Shown here: positions 22,769 through 30,409 of the stretch, in pieces | Layout of the letters: each line of letters opens with the position of its first letter | How positions within the stretch are numbered: position 1 is the stretch's first letter | Assembly (NCBI GenBank): GCA_028697555.1 | Contig: JAQVEX010000025.1 | Coordinates: 1 to 37,522 of the forward strand | Length of the DNA: 37,522 bases | DNA from: Lentimicrobiaceae bacterium | Lineage (GTDB): Bacteria; Bacteroidota; Bacteroidia; Bacteroidales; UBA4417 | Reading direction: 5' to 3' | Position numbers and translations under genes: made by a program | Notes under the pieces: generated by a model | Database searches by the model: none | Seen by the model: only the letters and a program-made list of their open reading frames with translations | What the model was told of the DNA's origin: nothing

Positions 22769-23577
22769 AAACCTATAAACGTACATTAACCATTGCCGGC
22801 AGCGATTCGGGAGGTGGAGCCGGCATACAAGCCGACATAAAAACCATTTCTGCATGCGGCTGCTTTGCCACATCGGCTATTACAGCTATCACGGCACAAA
22901 ATACCGAAGGCGTTTTTGCAATACACGCCATTCCACCCGAAATCGTTGAAAAACAAATACAAGTCGTTATTGACGATATTGGAACCGATAGCGTTAAAAT
23001 CGGAATGCTTAACAATAGCGAAACTACCGTCGCAGTTAAAAGAGCTCTTAGCAAGTACGACATAAACAAAATTGTTCTCGACCCTGTAATGGTATCAACA
23101 TCTGGACATAAATTATTGGAAGATGCTGCAATACAAACACTTATAGAGCAACTGTTTCCGCTATGTCATCTTATTACACCCAACATTCCAGAAGCTGAAC
23201 TGCTGCTTGGCAGAAAAATAACAAGTCAAGAGGAGTTTCCAGACACAGTAAAAGAATTGGCGGAAAAATTCAACTTGTCGGTTTATCTTAAAGCCGGACA
23301 TTTGGACGGCGATTCGTTTTACGATATATTTTATCATCTTCCCACAAAATCATCAAAAATATTGCATGGCAAACGCGTTAAAACAGTGAACACGCACGGG
23401 ACAGGTTGCAGCCTATCTTCCGCTATTGCTGCTTTTTGGGCTAAACACGACGACATCAATGTTGCTGTTGAAAACGCTCATCAGTACATACAAAAGGCAA
23501 TATTTGAAGGCAAAGATTATAAAATCGGTAACGGACACGGTCCTATAAATCATTTCTTTGAAATCCTTAATAAATAA
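22765..23577 (+). CDS. thiD: Hydroxymethylpyrimidine (phosphate) kinase
   Basis: The 270-residue ribokinase-fold enzyme phosphorylates HMP and HMP-P to HMP-PP. Motifs: [19 protein letters not shown] (9-27), [12 protein letters not shown] (104-115), [12 protein letters not shown] (136-147) and [14 protein letters not shown] with the anion-hole loop GTGC at 212-215. It is joined to thiL by a 4-base overlap and followed by tenA after 9 bases. No fused ThiE domain is present. Confidence 0.95.
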   Translation: MKTYKRTLTIAGSDSGGGAGIQADIKTISACGCFATSAITAITAQNTEGVFAIHAIPPEIVEKQIQVVIDDIGTDSVKIGMLNNSETTVAVKRALSKYDINKIVLDPVMVSTSGHKLLEDAAIQTLIEQLFPLCHLITPNIPEAELLLGRKITSQEEFPDTVKELAEKFNLSVYLKAGHLDGDSFYDIFYHLPTKSSKILHGKRVKTVNTHGTGCSLSSAIAAFWAKHDDINVAVENAHQYIQKAIFEGKDYKIGNGHGPINHFFEILNK

Positions 23578-23586
23578 TTTTGTGTT

Positions 23587-24240
23587 ATGATTTTGCAACA
23601 CCTGCCGCACATCAACGCAATGTGGAACGAACTAAAAGATATTTTTAGCACAATAGTGTCGCATGATTTTATTATTGGACTTTCGGAACAAAAATTGTCG
23701 CTCAATGCTTTTAAACACTACCTTCAGCAAGATGCTTTGTACTTAATTGACGATGCCGTTTCGTTGCAAAACCTATCAGATAGAAGCACAAACGAAGATT
23801 ACAAACGTTTCTTCGCCGAATTAGCTACCGATAGTATTGAAATGGAAAAAGCTTTACATGAGCAATATTACAAACTATACGATGTAAAAGCTACAACGGT
23901 CAAAAGCGAGGCAATAAGTCAATACACCGAGCACTTGCTTTTGCAATCGAAAAATGCTGCGTATCCCGAAGCATGTGCGGTACTACTACCCTGCTTTTGG
24001 GTTTATACTTACATTGGTGAAAATTTTCCAAAATCAAACGTAAAAGATAATATTTATCAGGAATGGATTAATACGTACAAAAGCGATTTGTACTACAACT
24101 ACACTATGCAATTCTTGCAAATATGCGATGAATTGGCTGATAAATCCGATAAAAAAATCAGAAAAAACATGTTGGAAATGATGCGAACTTCGTGCTTATA
24201 CGAATTAGCATTTTTTGACGAAAGCGTTTCAAAAAGCTAA
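23587..24240 (+). CDS. tenA: TenA-family thiaminase II / pyrimidine salvage
   Basis: The 217-residue all-helical protein has the TenA catalytic set: Asp49 in LQQDALYLID, Cys136 in AVLLPCFWVYTYIGE and Glu206 in SCLYELAFFDE. TenA with a Cys hydrolyses amino-HMP or degraded thiamin to HMP for reuse. It is the last gene of the salvage operon and supplies the ThiD substrate. The stop is 13 bases from the stop of a convergent gene, leaving little room for a terminator, and none was recognised. Confidence 0.93.
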   Translation: MILQHLPHINAMWNELKDIFSTIVSHDFIIGLSEQKLSLNAFKHYLQQDALYLIDDAVSLQNLSDRSTNEDYKRFFAELATDSIEMEKALHEQYYKLYDVKATTVKSEAISQYTEHLLLQSKNAAYPEACAVLLPCFWVYTYIGENFPKSNVKDNIYQEWINTYKSDLYYNYTMQFLQICDELADKSDKKIRKNMLEMMRTSCLYELAFFDESVSKS

Positions 24241-24253
24241 GTCAACCGCAGGT

Positions 24254-24832
24254 TTACCATTCTTCTTCAACAGGAACAACTTGGGGTTGCATACCTTCTT
24301 TTAGTCTGCTTATAAGACCTTTGCAAAATTCATCTACTTGTTTAAGATAATCAGCCATATCGGGAGAATAGTCTCTGGCACTTGTATCCAACCAATTTTC
24401 AATAGGATAACGAGAAACTCCCCTTAGTATGAAATCGTTTATTGTGTAACGATAGCGATTTTCTTTCAATTCAAGTTTTAAGAAATAATCGACTACACCA
24501 ACGGTTTTTTCGACCTTATCGACTTCCTTTTTCACTTCAATGCGGTGAATAATATCAATAATCCCCGTATGCGGATTCCTGACTCTTGTGACAGCGACAG
24601 GATTTTTGTATTCTGTATTAATCCACTCAATGGCTCTGTTAAAAAGCACTTCCTGCGTACCCTGCATACTAACCACCTCACGATATTGGATTTTGTTTGT
24701 AGTTTTATCAATAGGTACTATTTCGGCAGATTTGTTTGTTCCTTGTCTTTGGTTTTTGGGATTATTTTGTGAAAAAGCCGATGTACAAAACATCACAGCT
24801 ACAATTGTTAATAAGCTTAATTTAAAATTCAT
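24254..24832 (-). CDS. DUF4468 domain protein, exported
   Basis: The 192-residue product has a signal peptide (MNFKLSLLTIVAVMFCTSAFS). The segment YREVVSMQGTQEVLFNRAIEWIN, in parts, followed by IIHRIEV and YTINDFILRGVSRYPIENWL, fits the DUF4468 family (TBP-like fold) of exported Bacteroidota proteins. No activity is established. It lies downstream of the division protein gene on the same strand, 84 bases away, so co-transcription is possible but unproven. Confidence 0.8.
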   Translation of the reverse strand: MNFKLSLLTIVAVMFCTSAFSQNNPKNQRQGTNKSAEIVPIDKTTNKIQYREVVSMQGTQEVLFNRAIEWINTEYKNPVAVTRVRNPHTGIIDIIHRIEVKKEVDKVEKTVGVVDYFLKLELKENRYRYTINDFILRGVSRYPIENWLDTSARDYSPDMADYLKQVDEFCKGLISRLKEGMQPQVVPVEEEW

Positions 24833-24916
24833 AAAAATAAATTATAGTTAAAAAGTTTCGTTTATTTCAAGACATAAACATTGGTGCAAAATTCGTGCCG
24901 TTAAATGCGAGTCTAT

Positions 24917-25240
24917 TTATTTCTTTTCCGAATTATTTTCCTTGTCCATAACAATGAAAAGGTCTTCACCTTTTCTCTTCAACCAAAAATGCTCTCTTGC
25001 ATATTTTTCAAAAACTGAAGTATCGTTCAACAGTTCGTTGTAAATGGTGCTATCTTTGGCAATTTCCGATTGGTAAAATTGCTTTTCTCGCTTTAAATCT
25101 CGCAACTCTTTTCGGAGACCAATCTGGTAAAAAATATTACTGCTATCTAAAAACAATATCCACACCAAAAACAAAAGACTTACAATGAAGTATTTGTTTT
25201 TAAGCACTTTGAATATTTTTTTTGTTTTTAGTTTTCCCAC
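24917..25240 (-). CDS. FtsB/DivIC-like septum formation protein
   Basis: The 107-residue protein has one membrane segment (about residues 16-33, IVSLLFLVWILFLD) followed by a coiled-coil stretch (LRKELRDLKREKQFYQSEIA) and then YAREHFWLKRKGEDLF, the usual end of DivIC/FtsB-type proteins that act with FtsL and FtsQ at the division site. The start is GTG at 25240; no ATG occurs in the first 24 codons. A -7 box ends 5 bases before it, so the mRNA may be leaderless. Confidence 0.85.
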   Translation of the reverse strand: MGKLKTKKIFKVLKNKYFIVSLLFLVWILFLDSSNIFYQIGLRKELRDLKREKQFYQSEIAKDSTIYNELLNDTSVFEKYAREHFWLKRKGEDLFIVMDKENNSEKK

Positions 25241-25244
25241 AATG

Positions 25245-25252
25245 CAAAATTA
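25245..25252 (-). promoter_or_regulatory. -7 box at the FtsB-like start codon
   Basis: On the minus strand, TAATTTTG (25252-25245) ends 4 bases before the GTG start, so the predicted transcript begins at about the start codon. A TTG at 25271-25269 is only 16 bases upstream, a weak -33 match. Confidence 0.5.
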
Positions 25253-25316
25253 ACAATATTTGTTCACACAATATAGCCATAATAAAAAAATTTAGCTCAC
25301 GTTTCCCAAATAGTTG

Positions 25317-25324
25317 TAACTTTG
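25317..25324 (+). promoter_or_regulatory. -7 box close to the glycosyltransferase start
   Basis: TAACTTTG lies 10 bases before the ATG at 25334, leaving only a few untranslated bases if used. No -33 element was found. Confidence 0.5.
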
Positions 25325-25333
25325 CTCCTTTAA

Positions 25334-26503
25334 ATGAAAAACAAGGATTTACATATATTATTTTTGACGAGGTGGTATCCGCACAAATTCGACTCAATGT
25401 TCGGTTTGTTTGTGCAGCGTCATGCCGAAGTTGCATGCCAAATAGGTAATGTTTCGGTAATTTATTTGCACGAACTGAAAGACGGTCAGAAGAAATGGAC
25501 TGTAACCAACGACATCGAAAACAATTGCCACGTTGTTAGGGTTTACTACCCCGATGTAGAAGGTGTGAAATTGCTTTGCCTTCCCATTAAGGCATACAGG
25601 TTTATTAAGGCATTTCGTATTGCTTACAAACTCGTTGTTAAAAACATAGGCAAACCTACTCTAACTCACGTCAATATTTTAACACGTATGGGAATATTAG
25701 CCGAATGTTTACGCATATTTAAGAAGATTCCATACGTGATAACCGAACATTGGTCGAGGTACTTGCCTATTACCAATACTTACAAAGGTTTTTTCAGAAA
25801 AATTGCTACGAAACGTGTTGTAAAAAAAGCATCGGCGGTTAGTACGGTTAGCAAAAACCTTGAAAATGCAATGAAAAGCCATAAGTTGTTGAACGATAAT
25901 TACTTTCTATTGCCAAACGTGGTCGATTTTGATTTGTTTACACTCAGACACAATAACAAATCGGACGTTTTCAGATTTTTGCACGTTTCGTGTTTTGAAG
26001 ACAGGTCTAAAAACATTAGCGGTTTGCTAAAAGCTACATTAAAACTTTCGGAAGAAGTATCTAATTTTGAACTCGTTCTGGTCGGCGATGGTGTTGACTT
26101 TGAAGTTATGAAACAACAAGCTGCTAATATGCCTTTTAAAGCCGGCACTATTAAGTTTACCGGACTTTTAGAAGGAAAAGATTTGGTTGAGGAATTTCGA
26201 AAAGCAAACGCTTTAATTTTGTTTTCCAACTACGAAAATATGCCTGTCGTTATTTCCGAAGCGTTTGCTTGCGGTCTTCCGGTTATTGCTACCAAAGTTG
26301 GCGGTATCCCCGAATTTGTTAGCGAAAGCAACGGAATTTTGGTCGATAGAGGCAACGAGGAGCAACTTAAAAACGCAATGCAAGAAATTATGCTCAATTA
26401 TTCAAAATACGATTCAAATAAAATACGAAACCAAGCCGACAAAATTTTTAGTCAAGCGGCTGTTAAAAAATCACTCGAAAATCTTTACAGTAAGATTAAT
26501 TAA
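25334..26503 (+). CDS. GT4-family glycosyltransferase
   Basis: The 389-residue protein has the two-domain GT-B layout: LFLTRWYPHKFDSMFGLFVQ near the start, then VITEHWSRYLP and VSTVSKNLENAM, then the nucleotide-sugar domain with LPNVVDFDLF, ELVLVGDGVD, VIKFTGLLEG-type turn and EAFACGLPVIATKVGGIPEF. The last is the usual GT4 motif for binding the sugar nucleotide. It should transfer a sugar in cell-envelope or glycan synthesis; donor and acceptor cannot be told. It is divergent from the division gene and is followed by the M28 peptidase after 11 bases. Confidence 0.9.
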   Translation: MKNKDLHILFLTRWYPHKFDSMFGLFVQRHAEVACQIGNVSVIYLHELKDGQKKWTVTNDIENNCHVVRVYYPDVEGVKLLCLPIKAYRFIKAFRIAYKLVVKNIGKPTLTHVNILTRMGILAECLRIFKKIPYVITEHWSRYLPITNTYKGFFRKIATKRVVKKASAVSTVSKNLENAMKSHKLLNDNYFLLPNVVDFDLFTLRHNNKSDVFRFLHVSCFEDRSKNISGLLKATLKLSEEVSNFELVLVGDGVDFEVMKQQAANMPFKAGTIKFTGLLEGKDLVEEFRKANALILFSNYENMPVVISEAFACGLPVIATKVGGIPEFVSESNGILVDRGNEEQLKNAMQEIMLNYSKYDSNKIRNQADKIFSQAAVKKSLENLYSKIN

Positions 26504-26514
26504 TCAAAATTGAT

Positions 26515-27879
26515 ATGATAAGAATTAAAACTACGACTTTTATACTACTACTTTTTGTTGCTCATCTGGCTACCGGTCAGACGTCTATAGAACAAATGCG
26601 AAAAGATATTCTGTTCTTAACCGACTCATCTCTTTTAGGTCGTGAATCGGGAACCAAGCAAGCTGAAATAGCAGCCGACTACATAGCTAAGCGAATGAAA
26701 GAAATCGGTCTTAAACCATACGATTCCAAAAACGGATTTTATCAGCAATTTAACTTACACTTTCCGGTTATTTTTGAAGATGCGAAATTAACAGTCAATA
26801 AAAGAGAGTTTAAGTATAAAGAAGATTTTTGGATTACAGACTTTTCGGGTAGCGGCACAGCTGTCGGCACTGCTCTTGAACTAAAATGCAGACAACTAAA
26901 TTCGTTGAATAAAAGAAGTGAGACCGAGTTTCTGAATAAGATTATTTTACTCGACTTAGCTAATTACAAAGATATTGACAATGATTTTGACCTTATAGAT
27001 ACCATTACCGAAACGGTTAAAACAATAGCTGATAAAGGTGCAGCTGGTATAATTATGTACAACACATCGGATAAACCTAACGTGTTGTTATTATTTGGTT
27101 CTACATTTACCGATACGGTTGATATTCCTGTGATTTTTATAAAAAAATCGTCTTACTCAAAAATCAGACGTTGGAGGAATACAAAGATTTCACTGACCAC
27201 AAATGTTGAACGAACAACTACAACGCCAACAAATGTCATAGGAAAAATTGATAATAATTCCGACAAAACCGTAGTCATAGGTGCACATTACGATCATTTG
27301 GGAGTGAAACTATCCATTAATTCCAACAGAGAAGAAGTTTTCAACGGAGCCGACGACAATGCTTCGGGCGTAGCTCTTATGCTGCAGCTTGCCGAATGGA
27401 TGCTCTACAACGAAAGCATTAACTACAACTACCTGTTTGTTGCTTTTGATGCAGAAGAAAAAGGTCTTTGGGGTTCGAAATACTTCTGCAATAATAAATA
27501 CATTAACAATGACAGCATATATTATATGCTCAATATTGATATGGTTGGGCGTTTGGGAGTTTTAGGCGACAGTATTCAAGTGTTTGGAACGGGAAGTGCC
27601 GAAAGCTGGAATAATATTTTGGATAAAATAAGTTGTGATGATTTTGGCGTGATAAGAAGAAAAAACTCACCGCCAATGTCAGACCACTTTTCGTTTTACA
27701 GCAATGAAATTCCTGTTGCTTTTATAACCACAGGTCTGCACGAGCAATATCACCAACCCACCGACGACGAGCATTTGATTAATTACGAAGGTATGGCAAA
27801 AGTCTTGCAATATACACGTCAGTTTTTGCGTATTGCTGAAAGAGACAGAGCCATTAAATTTTCGGAAACGAAAGAGTAA
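26515..27879 (+). CDS. Exported M28 family zinc aminopeptidase
   Basis: The 454-residue protein has a signal peptide (MIRIKTTTFILLLFVAHLAT-GQ). A PA-type insert (GAAGIIMYNT, then TVDIPVIFIKK) spans about residues 175-211. The metal ligands of M28 are all seen: His258 in GAHYDHLG, Asp280 in GADDNASG, Glu314-Glu315 in FDAEEKGLWG, Asp342 in NIDMVG and His413 in EQYHQPTDD. Likely role: release of N-terminal residues from peptides outside the cytoplasm. It begins 11 bases after the glycosyltransferase stop, so the two probably share a transcript. Confidence 0.93.
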   Translation: MIRIKTTTFILLLFVAHLATGQTSIEQMRKDILFLTDSSLLGRESGTKQAEIAADYIAKRMKEIGLKPYDSKNGFYQQFNLHFPVIFEDAKLTVNKREFKYKEDFWITDFSGSGTAVGTALELKCRQLNSLNKRSETEFLNKIILLDLANYKDIDNDFDLIDTITETVKTIADKGAAGIIMYNTSDKPNVLLLFGSTFTDTVDIPVIFIKKSSYSKIRRWRNTKISLTTNVERTTTTPTNVIGKIDNNSDKTVVIGAHYDHLGVKLSINSNREEVFNGADDNASGVALMLQLAEWMLYNESINYNYLFVAFDAEEKGLWGSKYFCNNKYINNDSIYYMLNIDMVGRLGVLGDSIQVFGTGSAESWNNILDKISCDDFGVIRRKNSPPMSDHFSFYSNEIPVAFITTGLHEQYHQPTDDEHLINYEGMAKVLQYTRQFLRIAERDRAIKFSETKE

Positions 27880-27945
27880 TAAATTTTCATTACTGCCTGA
27901 TGAATATCTTTAATCACAAAGGTGCTGTTGGGGTGCGGGTTACGG

Positions 27946-28040
27946 TAGCCTTTAGCTTTTGGCTATTAGCCTTTAGCCATTAAACAAACTTTGCCAACAG
28001 CCAACAGCCAACAGCCAACAGCCAACAGCTAACAGCTAAA
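27946..28040. repeat. Heptad arrays, TAGCCTT and AGCCAAC types
   Basis: Two arrays with exact 7-base period: TAGCCTT/TAGCTTT/TGGCTAT/TAGCCTT/TAGCCAT (27946-27980), and after 11 other bases, seven units from TGCCAAC through AGCCAAC to AGCTAAA (27992-28040). They fill much of the gap between the M28 peptidase gene and gcvT. Confidence 0.9.
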
Positions 28041-28105
28041 ATCACATCTACCATACAACAATAATAAATTTTAAGCACAATAGCTGTAAATATCAAATAT
28101 ATAGT

Positions 28106-28113
28106 TAATTTTG
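28106..28113 (+). promoter_or_regulatory. Candidate -7 box of gcvT
   Basis: TAATTTTG matches TAnnTTTG and lies 47 bases before the ATG. It is downstream of the heptad arrays, so they would not be in the mRNA. No -33 TTG seen. Confidence 0.5.
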
Positions 28114-28160
28114 CACAATAAGAAAACACATAGAATAACAAAATAAAATAATAAAAACTT

Positions 28161-29249
28161 ATGAAATACACAGCATTATCAAAGGTTCACGAAAGCAACG
28201 GAGCTAAAATGGTTGAATTTGCAGGTTATTACATGCCTATTCAATTTACAGGTATAAACGATGAACACGAAACAGTACGTACAAAATTAGGCGTTTTTGA
28301 CGTCAGCCACATGGGCGAAATTTGGGTAAAAGGTCCAAATGCATTGGAATTTTTGCAATACGTTACCAGCAACGACGTTTCGAAACTTACAGACGGAAAA
28401 ATTCAGTACGCTTACTTCCCAAACAAAACGGGCGGTATAGTCGATGATTTTTTGACTTACAGAATAGACGCCGAAACATATTTGCTTGTTGTAAACGCTT
28501 CGAACATGGAAAAAGATTGGAATTGGCTTGTTGAAAACAACAAACATAACGCAGTTTTATACAACGCTAGCGACGAAATTTCGCAACTTGCTGTTCAAGG
28601 TCCGCTTGCACTTAAAGCTATGCAAAAACTTACCGACACTCCAATTGAGGACATGAAATACTACACTTTCAAAAAATTAAATTTTGCAGGTGTTAAAGAC
28701 GTAATTTTTTCTATTACAGGTTACACAGGTTCAGGCGGTTGCGAAATTTATTTTGCAAATGAAGATGCTCATAAAATCTACTCAGCTGTTATGGAAGCCG
28801 GTAAAGAATACGGCATTAAACCAATTGGTTTGGCTGCACGCGACACTCTACGCTTAGAAATGGGTTTCTGCTTGTACGGCAATGATATCGACGAAACAAC
28901 ATCGCCTATTGCCGCCGGATTAAGCTGGATTACTAAATTCCCCGAATACAAAAACTTTATCAACAGAGAACAATTGCTTAAAGATAAAACCGAAGGTACA
29001 AAAGAAAAACTTGTAGGTTTTGAACTTATCGACAAAGGTATTCCACGTCAAGGATACGACGTTGTTGATGCCAACAATAACAAAATCGGTAGAGTTACTT
29101 CAGGAACTATGGGTCCTTCGGTTAAAAAACCTATTGGAATGGCTTACGTAGCTTCCGAACACGCAAAAGAAGGAAACAAGATTTATATCTTGGTTAGAAA
29201 TAAACCTTTGGAAGCTGTTATTGTTAAACTTCCATTCTACAAAGGATAA
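28161..29249 (+). CDS. gcvT: Aminomethyltransferase (glycine cleavage T protein)
   Basis: The 362-residue protein transfers the aminomethyl-derived one-carbon unit to tetrahydrofolate and releases ammonia, as part of the glycine cleavage system. It begins [20 protein letters not shown] and has the folate-binding landmarks [24 protein letters not shown] in pieces ([14 protein letters not shown]), [19 protein letters not shown] and [19 protein letters not shown]. Its length is standard. The stop codon is followed one base later by the ComB start codon, so the two genes form a unit. The other glycine cleavage proteins are not in this window. Confidence 0.95.
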   Translation: MKYTALSKVHESNGAKMVEFAGYYMPIQFTGINDEHETVRTKLGVFDVSHMGEIWVKGPNALEFLQYVTSNDVSKLTDGKIQYAYFPNKTGGIVDDFLTYRIDAETYLLVVNASNMEKDWNWLVENNKHNAVLYNASDEISQLAVQGPLALKAMQKLTDTPIEDMKYYTFKKLNFAGVKDVIFSITGYTGSGGCEIYFANEDAHKIYSAVMEAGKEYGIKPIGLAARDTLRLEMGFCLYGNDIDETTSPIAAGLSWITKFPEYKNFINREQLLKDKTEGTKEKLVGFELIDKGIPRQGYDVVDANNNKIGRVTSGTMGPSVKKPIGMAYVASEHAKEGNKIYILVRNKPLEAVIVKLPFYKG

Positions 29250-29250
29250 G

Positions 29251-29991
29251 ATGATTGAAGCAAGCGTATTTTTATCGCCAGACCTGTATAAACACAACAA
29301 AAGCAATTATAAAAATACGCTTGCTGTCATTATTGACGTATATAGAGCCACGTCTTCGTTTTCGGTTTTATTCGACGTCGGGTTGGAAAGTATTATTCCG
29401 ACTGCCGAAATTGACGATTTGCTCAAACATAGAACTAATCCCGACTTACTTATTGCAGCCGAAAGAGGTGGCGATAAATTGCCTTTCGCCGACTTCGGAA
29501 ACTCGCCTACCGAGTATTTAAAACACGATTTTAAAGGAAAAACTATCGCCTACTCTACTACCAACGGCACAAGAGCTATTGAAGCCGCACGCAATAATAA
29601 AAAAGTAATTACTGCATGTTTCAATAACCTATCGGCTGTCGTAGATTTCATTATCAATGAAAAAGTTTCGGAACTTGGTATAATATGCTCGGGATGGGAG
29701 AACAATCCTTGCATTGAGGACACCTTATGTGCCGGCGCTATTATTGATAAAATTAAGGAAAACACTAAACCTAACGAAGTTTTTATCAAAAACGATTCGG
29801 CTAATATGGCTTACGAATTGTGGAAAAGCAATAAACACAACTTTGAAAAACTGATTAAAAAAGGTAATCACTACGAAAGGTTGTACAAACGCAATTTGCT
29901 TTCGGATTTGGAATATTGTCTTAAAATAGATGTTTCTAAGTCTGTTCCTGTGCTGACAGGAGACGGGAGACTAGTGAATGGTGGTGGGTGA
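29251..29991 (+). CDS. comB: 2-phosphosulfolactate phosphatase family protein
   Basis: The 246-residue protein has ComB landmarks: VIIDVYRATSSFSVLFDVG (near 28-46), AAERGGDKLPFADFGNSPTEY near 80-100, AYSTTNGTRAIEAA near 111-124 and ICSGWENNPCIEDTLCAGAI. Family members remove phosphate from 2-phosphosulfolactate with Mg2+, a step known in coenzyme M and sulfolactate synthesis; the role in Bacteroidota is less clear. The ATG at 29251 follows the gcvT stop directly. The last codons (VNGGG, stop) lie in a 7-base repeat array, so the C-terminus is partly repeat-encoded. Confidence 0.87.
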   Translation: MIEASVFLSPDLYKHNKSNYKNTLAVIIDVYRATSSFSVLFDVGLESIIPTAEIDDLLKHRTNPDLLIAAERGGDKLPFADFGNSPTEYLKHDFKGKTIAYSTTNGTRAIEAARNNKKVITACFNNLSAVVDFIINEKVSELGIICSGWENNPCIEDTLCAGAIIDKIKENTKPNEVFIKNDSANMAYELWKSNKHNFEKLIKKGNHYERLYKRNLLSDLEYCLKIDVSKSVPVLTGDGRLVNGGG

Positions 29992-30107
29992 TGAGTGATG
30001 AGTGATGGATGATAAGTGATGGCTTGTCCCGAGTATTCGGGAGTGATGGGTGGCTGTTAGCTGTTAGCTGTTAGCCGTTAGCTGTTGCGGGGTGCGGGGT
30101 GCGGGAC
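29985..30107. repeat. Heptad arrays, TGAGTGA, GCTGTTA and GCGGGGT types
   Basis: TGGGTGA/TGAGTGA/TGAGTGA/TGGATGA/TAAGTGA (29985-30019) includes the comB stop. Five GCTGTTA-type units follow at 30053-30087, then GCGGGGT twice and GCGGGAC (30087-30107). All keep a period of 7 bases. Confidence 0.88.
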
Positions 30108-30314
30108 TTCGCTCACTGAGCCTGTCGAAGTGTCGAAGTCCCGAAAAACATCTATACTAACATTTTCGGCATTTCGACAAGCTCAATGACCGAAAATGCC
30201 GAAGGCGTATCGAAATGCCGAAGTGATGAAGACAATGAGTGCCAATATTTTCGTGCTTCGATTGCTACGGTGTCTGAGTTTATCGAAGACCGCACTCAGC
30301 AACCGAAAATATTG
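30106..30314. repeat. Complex inverted repeats with TTCGACAAGCTCAATGA module
   Basis: The tract has no gene. Inverted pairs include ACTTCG/CGAAGT (30106-30111, 30126-30131), CATTTTCGG/CCGAAAATG (30161-30169, 30190-30198), GGCATTTCGA/TCGAAATGCC (30168-30177, 30210-30219) and the perfect 11-base arms CAATATTTTCG/CGAAAATATTG (30243-30253, 30304-30314). TTCGACAAGCTCAATGACCG and its variants recur, as in a widespread intergenic repeat of this phylum. Confidence 0.75.
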
Positions 30315-30353
30315 CAATGACCGAAAATGGTTGAAATGACCGAAAATGTCGAA

Positions 30354-30409
30354 TCACTCACCACCGACCACCGACCACCGACCACTCACCACCAATCACC
30401 AACCACTAC
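30354..30409. repeat. Heptad array, CCACCGA type
   Basis: Eight 7-base units run from TCACTCA through three CCACCGA to CCACTAC. The stop codon of the minus-strand TPR gene (30406-30408) lies in the last unit. Confidence 0.88.

Noticed and set aside
24241..24253. Terminator of the thiamin salvage operon
   Set aside because: The gap is only 13 bases and shows no hairpin with T-run.
27946..28040. CRISPR array
   Set aside because: The units are contiguous 7-mers with no 25-40-base repeats, no spacers and no cas genes nearby.
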